From Candidatus Nitrosopumilus sp. (GTDB lineage: Archaea > Thermoproteota > Nitrososphaeria > Nitrososphaerales > Nitrosopumilaceae), in assembly GCA_029941825.1 (NCBI GenBank), contig JAPYTM010000001.1, positions 28,614 to 40,457 on the forward strand: a DNA stretch of 11,844 nucleotides, read 5' to 3'. The notes below the pieces were generated by a model, which made no database searches, was not told where the DNA came from, and worked only from the letters and a program-made list of their open reading frames with translations. Positions within the stretch are counted from its first letter, which is position 1. Every line of letters begins with the position of its first letter. Shown one piece after another: positions 5,689 through 11,140 of this stretch. Position numbers and translations under genes: made by a program.

Positions 5689-6054
5689 TCAAAAATAATG
5701 TATTTTCATATGAGTATTTAGTTCAACTTCAAACCTAGTTACAAATCCACAATGGGTACATGAAAACATTTCTTGTTGAGGGATAGTCTTTCGCTCAATA
5801 ACTGTGCCAGAAATAGATTTGATGTTAATTGAATCATTATTAGATATCACTGCAAAATTATTTCCCTCACCAATGGAATCCAAAAATTCCTTGATTGCTG
5901 TAATAACTATGCCAGTATCAATTATCTCATCATCTAATGTTGATAGAGTAAATTGATGCTGTTTTAGAGTAGGAATAGCTGCCACCTCATCAGACACATA
6001 AACAACTAATTCATTTTTTATCGATAAAACATCTGTGCAATCAACAGTAAGCAT
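5689..6054 (-). CDS. Protein with C-terminal C2H2 zinc finger (121 aa)
   Basis: The first 95 residues form an unrecognised, mixed alpha/beta-looking region without cysteines except C6. The last 23 residues are a single C2H2 finger, C99-x2-C102-x12-H115-x3-H119, ending two residues before the stop. The finger has the same spacing as the one at 5165-5362 and shares the Cys-Thr-x-Cys start, so the two may be related. The likely role is nucleic-acid or protein binding in the cytoplasm; no specific function can be assigned. CTAAAATA (6076-6083) is centred 25.5 bp from the ATG and supports the start. It is transcribed divergently from the gene at 6138. Confidence 0.75.
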   Translation of the reverse strand: MLTVDCTDVLSIKNELVVYVSDEVAAIPTLKQHQFTLSTLDDEIIDTGIVITAIKEFLDSIGEGNNFAVISNNDSINIKSISGTVIERKTIPQQEMFSCTHCGFVTRFEVELNTHMKIHYF

Positions 6055-6075
6055 AAAATTTTGAGATTAAATCAA

Positions 6076-6083
6076 TATTTTAG
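6076..6083 (-). promoter_or_regulatory. Probable TATA box of the C2H2 protein gene at 6054
   Basis: Minus-strand CTAAAATA is centred 25.5 bp from the ATG at 6054, the distance seen at several other genes here. Confidence 0.4.
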
Positions 6084-6137
6084 TTTAACAATTGTTTGAA
6101 AATGATTATTATGCTTCAAAATCATGAGTTTTAACAT

Positions 6138-6524
6138 ATGGGAAATTCAGAAACATTCGGTGTTGAAATTAATCATGGAGAAGAAGTTGTTGCGTGGATT
6201 AATGAACAATCAAAATCTCAAAAAGTAAAACTTGAAGCAAGATTGTATAATTATAAAATTTCTACAGCAAATTTTGGTGATTTTGAAATGTTTTCATGGA
6301 TGGGGGATATTCAAATTGCAAGAAGGTTAATAATTAAAGCAAGCAAAAGGTTCAAGGTTAAAGTTATTGAAGGAGGTTACAAACCAAAAGACAAAATCTA
6401 TAAAATGAAAAAATTAGATTATGCAAAAGTCAAAAAAGGTGATAAAACAATAGGGCAATTAGAGTTGGTTACATCAAGATTTGGAAACAGTCAATGGGAA
6501 ATTCAAAATGAAGAACGGCATTAG
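6138..6524 (+). CDS. Hypothetical protein (128 aa), first of a two-gene unit
   Basis: A soluble-looking, basic protein of 128 residues with no transmembrane segment, no cysteines and no motif that I recognise. It alternates charged and hydrophobic residues (for example IARRLIIKASKRFKVKVIEGG at about 59-79), suggesting a small alpha/beta fold. Its lysine-rich second half could bind nucleic acid, but this is only composition. The ATG start gives a normal N-terminus. A weak TATA-like GATTATTATG lies about 24-34 bp upstream. The beta-hydroxyacid dehydrogenase gene follows after 21 bp, so the two are probably co-transcribed. Confidence 0.65.
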   Translation: MGNSETFGVEINHGEEVVAWINEQSKSQKVKLEARLYNYKISTANFGDFEMFSWMGDIQIARRLIIKASKRFKVKVIEGGYKPKDKIYKMKKLDYAKVKKGDKTIGQLELVTSRFGNSQWEIQNEERH

Positions 6525-6545
6525 TGTAAAAAGGAACAAGAAAAC

Positions 6546-7424
6546 ATGAAAAAGATAGGAATTATCGGACTAGGAATGCTTGGAAATGCAGTTGCATCAC
6601 ATTTACTAGATTTAGATTTTAAAGTAACAGCATACAATAGAACAAACAAAAAAGCTGAAGAAATAAAGAAAAAAGGAGCCAAGATTGTAGCATCACCAAA
6701 AGAAGTTGCAGAAAATTCAGAGATAGTAATCATAGTAGTAAAAGATGCAAATGCAGTAAGTGAGGTTTCTTTTGGAAAAAATGGAATCATTGAGGGTAAA
6801 CATGAGAAATTAATTGTTGCAGACATGAGTACAATTGGTCCAGCAGAATCCAAAAATATTTGGGAAGAGTTTCAAAAATATAACATCAATAAACTAGACA
6901 TACCAGTAATGGGAGGGCCAAATGTTGCCATAACGGGGGAATTAGTGATGATGGTATCAGGAAATAAAGAGAGTTTTGAGTATTGTAAAAATGTCTTTGA
7001 TAGTATTGCAAACAAAGTGTTTTTTCTAGGTGAAAAAGGAATTGCTCATACAGTAAAACTTGCTATGAATTTACAAATAACCATGCTTGCACTTGCATTA
7101 TCTGAAGGAATAACTCTTGTAAAAAATGCTAATGTAGACCCAAAGATTTTTCTTGAAATTTTAAACTCAACATATTTCAAAACTGGAATGAGTGAAAAAA
7201 AGGCATACAAAATGATAGATGGCAAATATGATGCAACATTCACACTTGCCAACTTAAAAAAAGATATTAGCACCATAACAAAAACTGCAGAAAATTTAGG
7301 AGTTGAATTGCCAATGATAAAAAAAGCTGAAGAAGTGTACGGAGATGCCATCAAAGAAGGGTTAGGAGAAATAGATTATACAGGAATCATAGAATATATC
7401 AAAAGAATTAATGAATCTAATTAA
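6546..7424 (+). CDS. Beta-hydroxyacid dehydrogenase (3-hydroxyisobutyrate dehydrogenase / semialdehyde reductase family)
   Basis: A 292-aa NAD(P)-dependent oxidoreductase of the 6-phosphogluconate/3-hydroxyisobutyrate dehydrogenase superfamily, of usual length. The Rossmann domain opens with IGIIGLGMLGNAVASHL (G8, G10, G13). NRT at 31-33 with K36 resembles the NRTxxK cofactor signature of NADP(H)-using semialdehyde reductases. DIPVMGGPNVAITG (118-131) matches the substrate-binding motif DxPVSGG, and K171 in HTVKLAMNL, with N175, is the expected catalytic lysine. The all-helical C-terminal domain follows. Possible substrates are 3-hydroxyisobutyrate, glyoxylate, succinic or malonic semialdehyde. 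The last two would tie it to the 3-hydroxypropionate/4-hydroxybutyrate cycle of these archaea, but the sequence does not decide. It lies 21 bp after the preceding gene. Confidence 0.88.
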   Translation: MKKIGIIGLGMLGNAVASHLLDLDFKVTAYNRTNKKAEEIKKKGAKIVASPKEVAENSEIVIIVVKDANAVSEVSFGKNGIIEGKHEKLIVADMSTIGPAESKNIWEEFQKYNINKLDIPVMGGPNVAITGELVMMVSGNKESFEYCKNVFDSIANKVFFLGEKGIAHTVKLAMNLQITMLALALSEGITLVKNANVDPKIFLEILNSTYFKTGMSEKKAYKMIDGKYDATFTLANLKKDISTITKTAENLGVELPMIKKAEEVYGDAIKEGLGEIDYTGIIEYIKRINESN

Positions 7425-7451
7425 AATTCACGAGTAAGAAAAAACAAAAAT

Positions 7452-7459
7452 TCTATAAG
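7452..7459 (+). promoter_or_regulatory. TATA box of the SDR gene
   Basis: TCTATAAG is centred 25.5 bp before the GTG at 7481. It supports that GTG as both transcription and translation start, and separates this gene from the unit ending at 7424. Confidence 0.55.
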
Positions 7460-7480
7460 TTATGTAAATTAGAAGAGATC

Positions 7481-8242
7481 GTGAGATTAAATGATAAAGT
7501 TGCCATTGTTACAGGTGCATCAAGTGACATAGGTAAAGGAATTGTAAAGAGATTCGTAGATGAAGGGGCAAAAGTTATCCTAGTTGCAAGAGATCTTGAA
7601 AAATTAGAAGAGGCTAGAAAGGAAATAGGTAGTGAAGAAGTAACTGCATCAATTTCATGTGATTTAACTGATGAATCACAAGTATTACAGGCTGTAAATC
7701 AAATAATGGACACATATGGTAAAATAGATATTTTAATCAATAATGCAGGTGCAATTAATGACCCAGTACATTTTCATGAAATGAAAGATTCAGAGATTAA
7801 AAAATTAATTGACATTAACTTGTTTGGAGTATTTCACATGACAAAGGCAGTTCTTTCAAAAATGACAGATGTGAAAAGTGGTGCAATTGTAAATATTGGT
7901 TCAATTTCAAGTGAAAGAGCTATACCAAGAGTACACTTGGCTGTGTATTCATCTACAAAGGCTGCAATTTTGATGTTCACAAAATCAATTGCAGTAGAAT
8001 ATGCAAGACAAAATATTAGATGTAATTGTGTAAATCCAGGAATCATTAATTCAGGAATGATAAAACCATATCTTGATGATCCTCAAGCTAGAAAAGTTCT
8101 AGAAGAAAGATTACCACTTGCACGAATAGGTGAGCCAATAGATGTTGCAAATGCTGTGTTGTATTTAGCATCAGATGAATCAAATTGGGTTACAGGAACA
8201 ATTCTAAATGTAGATGGTGGTAAAACATCTTCAGAAGGATAA
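7481..8242 (+). CDS. Short-chain dehydrogenase/reductase (SDR)
   Basis: A classical SDR of 253 aa. The cofactor motif TGASSDIG is at 11-18, an Arg in VARD (R37) favours NADP(H), and CDLTD (60-64) contacts the adenine ring. The NNAG motif is at 87-90 and the active site is S143 with Y156-S-S-T-K160. VNPG (184-187) and VTGTILNVDGG (237-247) complete the family pattern. It resembles 3-oxoacyl-ACP reductase (FabG)-like and sugar dehydrogenases; since archaea lack a standard fatty-acid cycle, the substrate cannot be named. The GTG start is supported by the TATA box TCTATAAG 25.5 bp upstream. A run of six T (8243-8248) just after the stop is a likely terminator. Confidence 0.9.
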   Translation: MRLNDKVAIVTGASSDIGKGIVKRFVDEGAKVILVARDLEKLEEARKEIGSEEVTASISCDLTDESQVLQAVNQIMDTYGKIDILINNAGAINDPVHFHEMKDSEIKKLIDINLFGVFHMTKAVLSKMTDVKSGAIVNIGSISSERAIPRVHLAVYSSTKAAILMFTKSIAVEYARQNIRCNCVNPGIINSGMIKPYLDDPQARKVLEERLPLARIGEPIDVANAVLYLASDESNWVTGTILNVDGGKTSSEG

Positions 8243-8248
8243 TTTTTT
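8243..8248 (+). terminator. Oligo-T terminator after the SDR gene
   Basis: Six consecutive T follow the TAA stop at once, with no stem. Archaeal RNA polymerase commonly stops at such T-runs. Confidence 0.35.
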
Positions 8249-8290
8249 AGATAATATTTTTGAGTAAAATTACATATGTTTTGTTCTTTC

Positions 8291-8416
8291 TCAAGATGAA
8301 GAAATTGAATTACTTTTTTTCTTCAAATATGCACGATAGCTAAATCCTGAAACCAACATAATAATTCCAGTAACTATAGACCACATAGCAAAAGAAACAA
8401 TTTGAGAGTCTTCCAT
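8291..8416 (-). CDS. Single-span membrane miniprotein (41 aa)
   Basis: An ATG frame of 41 codons ending in TGA. It starts MEDSQIVSFAMWS, has one hydrophobic helix over about residues 6-25 (the core is SIVTGIIMLVSGF), then a basic YLKKK stretch and a Ser-rich tail. The acidic N-terminus and basic residues after the helix predict an N-out, C-in orientation. A TTTAGATT (8438-8445) centred 25.5 bp upstream could be its TATA box. The charge distribution and clean start and stop make this a believable gene despite its size. It is convergent with the SDR gene, 48 bp away. Function unknown; it could be a small subunit of a larger membrane complex. Confidence 0.55.
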   Translation of the reverse strand: MEDSQIVSFAMWSIVTGIIMLVSGFSYRAYLKKKSNSISSS

Positions 8417-8497
8417 AATAAATTAGAAATTCATAACAATCTAAAGTTTAGGTTCATTAATGCATCAGATCTAATTTACAACAAATAACCTGAAACA

Positions 8498-8505
8498 TCT
8501 AAATA
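8498..8505 (+). promoter_or_regulatory. TATA box of the zinc miniprotein gene
   Basis: TCTAAATA is centred 25.5 bp before the ATG at 8527. It is the same octamer at the same spacing as for the gene starting at 429. This decides the ATG over the in-frame TTG at 8509. Confidence 0.5.
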
Positions 8506-8526
8506 GATTTGATACAAACTGGTTTT

Positions 8527-8736
8527 ATGCCTGAAATCATATGTCCTGATTGTGGAAAACGTCTATTTCACGAAAATGAAACCACATTAAAGATAGAAGA
8601 AACAATTCATTCAAAATTCTGTAGAAAAACTGTTGGTGAAACTCATAGTTACATGCATAGAGATCTTGCACATATGGAGACTTTTGATTCAGAAAGAGAA
8701 AACGACACAGCAGGCAGTGCTATTTTAAAAAAATAA
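8527..8736 (+). CDS. Zinc-binding miniprotein, CxxC...HxxxC (69 aa)
   Basis: From the ATG at 8527 the protein is 69 aa. C6-P-D-C9-G-K opens a zinc knuckle, and H28-S-K-F-C32 closes it, giving a C2HC site with an 18-residue loop. The rest is polar and acidic with two further histidine clusters (H40, H44, H49). No membrane segment is seen. An in-frame TTG at 8509 would add six residues, but the TATA box at 8498-8505 places the transcript start at the ATG. Five T follow the stop region (8737-8741). Function unknown. The GGR-family gene begins 50 bp downstream with its own TATA-like sequence. Confidence 0.7.
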   Translation: MPEIICPDCGKRLFHENETTLKIEETIHSKFCRKTVGETHSYMHRDLAHMETFDSERENDTAGSAILKK

Positions 8737-8786
8737 TTTTTCACATACCTCAAAATTATATCCTAGAGGATATTGATTCAAATTAA

Positions 8787-10001
8787 TTGTCAGAGGAATA
8801 TCATTATGATTTAGTAGTTGTAGGTGGGGGCCCAGCAGGATCATCTGCAGCATTTACTGCTGCAAAAAATGGAATCAAAGTGGCATTACTTGAGAAAGAA
8901 AATTCAATTGCAGAAACAGTAAGGACTAGTGGTGTGACTTGGATTCAGAGTATCAAGGAATTTGGAATTCCAGATGATTGTTTTAATCCAATCAAGAATT
9001 TTTCGTTTTGTTCTCCAAATAACGAAATTACGATAAGTGATACAGTTCCAAAAGCTGCAGTTTTAGATGTTAGAAAAACATACAGATGGCTTGCACATGA
9101 AGCAGAAAAAGCAGGTGCAGATATTTTTGTTAAAACTAACATTAATGATGTGATTAAAAATGATAAAGGAGACATTGTAGGAGTAAGTGGTGTTGGGCCA
9201 AATGGAAAAATTGTATTTCATTCCAAAGTAGTAATTGATGCTAGTGGGTTTTCTTCAACAGTTTGTAAAGCAATGGGGTTTGTTACACAATGGGAAAGGT
9301 TTGGAGCAGGTGCAGAATACGAAGTTGAGGTAGAAAACATAGATGCTCAAACATGGTGGTTAATGGTTGGGCAACAATACTCACCTGCAGGATATGCATG
9401 GATTTTTCCTTTAGGGGGCAACATGGTACGAATTGGAGTAGGTGTTGGAAAACCCGAATCAAACGTAGACCCAACACAAAGACTCAAAGAAATTATGGAT
9501 GCAAAGCTAGGTCCAATAAAAAAATTAGGAAAAATAACACCAATTGAATTTCATTACGGGTTAATTCCAAATGATGGGTTGTCAAGAAAAACAGTTTTTA
9601 ATAATTTGATACTAGTTGGAGATTCAGCAGGACAAGCAAATCCACTTGTGTTAGAAGGGATCAGATATGCAATCAAGTTTGGCAGAGTTGCAGGAAAAGT
9701 AGTATCAGATGCAGTAAAATCTGGAAAAACAGATGAAACAATGCTTCATCCATATGAGGTAAATTGGAAAAAAGAAATAGAATCAAAAATAAAATCTGCA
9801 GGTAAAGTTCAAGATAGATGGATTAGTCTATCAGATGAGGAATGGGATAAGGAATTAGATATTATCAAAGAATTAAGTTCTGATGAATTTATTGATTTCA
9901 TAAAAGCTGATTTTGGTCTATCTAATATGATAAAATTGGCAGCACACCATCCAAAACTTGCAGTAAGACAATTATTCAGTTTAGTAAAGGGGAAAAAATA
10001 A
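8787..10001 (+). CDS. Geranylgeranyl reductase-family flavoprotein
   Basis: An FAD-dependent reductase of 404 aa that in archaea saturates the isoprenoid chains of membrane lipids or quinones. YDLVVVGGGPAGSSAAF (7-23) is the dinucleotide-binding fold for FAD. P200-x2-Y203-x-W205-x-F207-P208, followed by eight residues and G217-x-G219, matches the PxxYxWxFPx7-8GxG motif typical of geranylgeranyl reductases and places the lipid near the flavin. GDSAGQANPLVLEGI (278-292) is the second FAD-contact motif. The C-terminal 100 residues are helical and Lys-rich, suggesting peripheral membrane contact. The start is TTG, with TTATATCC (8756-8763) about 27 bp upstream. These archaea carry several homologues, so the exact substrate (glycerolipid or menaquinone tail) is open. 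Confidence 0.9.
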   Translation: MSEEYHYDLVVVGGGPAGSSAAFTAAKNGIKVALLEKENSIAETVRTSGVTWIQSIKEFGIPDDCFNPIKNFSFCSPNNEITISDTVPKAAVLDVRKTYRWLAHEAEKAGADIFVKTNINDVIKNDKGDIVGVSGVGPNGKIVFHSKVVIDASGFSSTVCKAMGFVTQWERFGAGAEYEVEVENIDAQTWWLMVGQQYSPAGYAWIFPLGGNMVRIGVGVGKPESNVDPTQRLKEIMDAKLGPIKKLGKITPIEFHYGLIPNDGLSRKTVFNNLILVGDSAGQANPLVLEGIRYAIKFGRVAGKVVSDAVKSGKTDETMLHPYEVNWKKEIESKIKSAGKVQDRWISLSDEEWDKELDIIKELSSDEFIDFIKADFGLSNMIKLAAHHPKLAVRQLFSLVKGKK

Positions 10002-10013
10002 TTATCATATATT

Positions 10014-10060
10014 AAAAAATCAAGCCAATACAGATTTAGTTATATGGTCTGATTTTTGGC
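10014..10060 (+). other. Hairpin-forming stretch after the reductase gene
   Basis: AAAAATCA (10015-10022) can pair with TGATTTTT (10050-10057). Alternatively, GCCAA (10024-10028) with TTGGC (10056-10060) and CAGA (10031-10034) with TCTG (10048-10051) form a second stem. The two exclude each other. It may be a terminator-like or processing structure for the reductase transcript; no known RNA family is evident. Confidence 0.3.
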
Positions 10061-10100
10061 ACAGTGCGATAGGTAATTTTATTCAAATTAAATTATTAAA

Positions 10101-10113
10101 AAATAAATATAAA
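10101..10113 (+). promoter_or_regulatory. Probable TATA region of the second methyltransferase gene
   Basis: AAATAAATATAAA is centred some 53 bp before the TTG at 10161. It would start a transcript near 10134 with a leader of about 26 nt. This fits the Shine-Dalgarno-like GTGAGGG just before the start and makes this gene an exception among the leaderless neighbours. Confidence 0.4.
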
Positions 10114-10152
10114 CAGCATGTAGAATTTATTCATATCAAAGAATAGTAAGAT

Positions 10153-10160
10153 GTGAGGGA
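10153..10160 (+). promoter_or_regulatory. Shine-Dalgarno-like site GTGAGGGA
   Basis: GTGA and GAGG in this octamer each match part of the archaeal AGGAGGTGATC sequence. It sits directly before the TTG at 10161 and 12 bases before an in-frame ATG at 10173. Confidence 0.4.
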
Positions 10161-10802
10161 TTGAATAAAAAAATGGATCAAGTTAGAAAGACATTCGACA
10201 AGTGGGCACAAAATGGTAGAGCAGAGTTAATGGAAATAGAACATGGAAAGAATGTTTCAAAATTTTTAGAATCAATACAATTTGACAAGCCATTTACATT
10301 TCTAGATGTAGGTTGTGGGAATGGATGGGTTGTCAAAAAAATTTCTAAAAACAATAATTGTAAAAAAGCAATAGGAATTGACAAAAGTAAAAAAATGATT
10401 GAGCAGGCTAGTAAAAAAATAGGTAACAACAAAGAAGAATTTATTCATACAGATATAGAATCCTGGAAGTACAAAGGAAAGTTTGATTTTGTTTTTTCAA
10501 TGGAATCACTTTATTATGCAGATTCCATAGAGATAGCACTTCAAAAAATATACAAATTGTTAAAACCAGGTGGAGAGTTATTTTGTGGAACAGATTTTTA
10601 CACAGATAACAAAGCAACTGCAAGATGGGCAGGAATTATGAAAATACAGATGCATCTTCATTCAAAAAAAGAATGGCGACAATTATTTTTCAATGTAGGA
10701 TTTAAAGTAAAAACAAAACATATCAAAGATTTGAAGAGCAGGAAAAAGTGGAAACGAGAATTTGGAACTTTATTCATTACAGGGGTAAAACCTGAAAAGT
10801 AA
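10161..10802 (+). CDS. Class I SAM-dependent methyltransferase (213 aa)
   Basis: A small Rossmann-fold methyltransferase of the UbiE/Methyltransf_11 type. Motif I is FLDVGCGNGWVV (47-58), the acidic residue that binds the SAM ribose is D74 in IGIDKSKKM, and SMESLYYAD (113-121) and LLKPGGELFCG (133-143) are the later motifs. The C-terminal region is basic (LKSRKKWKRE near 191-200), and no extra domain is seen. The TTG start lies directly after a Shine-Dalgarno-like GTGAGGGA; the ATG four codons later is a real alternative. It follows the GGR-family gene by 159 bp, and an isoprenoid quinone or lipid substrate is conceivable but unproven. The RNase P RNA gene begins about 30 bp after the stop. 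Confidence 0.85.
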   Translation: MNKKMDQVRKTFDKWAQNGRAELMEIEHGKNVSKFLESIQFDKPFTFLDVGCGNGWVVKKISKNNNCKKAIGIDKSKKMIEQASKKIGNNKEEFIHTDIESWKYKGKFDFVFSMESLYYADSIEIALQKIYKLLKPGGELFCGTDFYTDNKATARWAGIMKIQMHLHSKKEWRQLFFNVGFKVKTKHIKDLKSRKKWKREFGTLFITGVKPEK

Positions 10803-10833
10803 TACTCAAATGTAATCAAAGAGTATCAAAAAT

Positions 10834-11117
10834 ATGTGAGCTGGAGCACGACACGCTGCTACGGCAGAGGAAACTCCTCCCTCCATACAGGAAATGTGAT
10901 CTGGAGATAGATAATCAGAGATGGTTGGCAACGGAGCAGAAAAGAATCCAATATGGCGCACAGTGATGGTGAAAACCTGAGGTTTCCATAAAAGGAATGA
11001 AACAGACGACCCACATGGAGCAAAGCCAAACAGAACCCTAGGATCCTGTACCAGGTTCAGGTAGGCTGCAAAGCGAAATATCGTGAAAACAGAAGGAGGG
11101 TTACTCCCAGCACACAT
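10834..11117 (+). ncRNA. rnpB: RNase P RNA (catalytic RNA for tRNA 5' maturation)
   Basis: This GC-richer block is the archaeal RNase P RNA, which removes tRNA 5' leaders together with its protein subunits. The ends pair as P1 (10834-10844 with 11107-11117, one A-A mismatch). CTGC-TACG-GCAG (10856-10867) is a tight hairpin in the P3 position. CR I is GAGGAAACTCC (10867-10877) and CR V is ACAGAAGGAGGG (11089-11100). The P4 helix forms with full covariation: CCTCC (10876-10880) pairs with GGAGG (11095-11099), C10874 with G11100, and A10872-A10873 with T11101-T11102. The invariant bulged U is kept at 10875. GGAGCAAAGCCAAA (11017-11030) and AGGTAGGCTGC (11059-11069) match the conserved specificity/catalytic-domain stretches known from bacterial type A RNAs. 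No clear TATA box precedes it. About 284 nt long. Confidence 0.94.
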
Positions 11118-11118
11118 G

Positions 11119-11127
11119 TTTTTTTTT
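11119..11127 (+). terminator. Oligo-T terminator of the RNase P RNA gene
   Basis: Nine T in a row follow the 3' side of P1 almost directly. This is the expected end signal for an archaeal RNA gene and separates it from the convergent gene ending at 11141. Confidence 0.6.
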
Positions 11128-11140
11128 AAAATTCTTTAAA

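Noticed and set aside
6521..6853. A 110-codon minus-strand frame
   Set aside because: It is antisense to the N-terminal Rossmann domain of the dehydrogenase, which has clear motifs; the hydrophobic translation mirrors its Lys/Glu-rich codons.
10806..11117. A 103-codon minus-strand frame
   Set aside because: It lies entirely over the RNase P RNA gene, whose structure explains the sequence; the Cys/Pro-rich translation is an artefact of the GC-rich RNA.
10834..11117. SRP (7S) RNA as an alternative identity
   Set aside because: CR I, CR V, the P4 covariation and the AGGTAGGCTGC stretch are specific to RNase P RNA; the SRP helix 8 sequence is absent.
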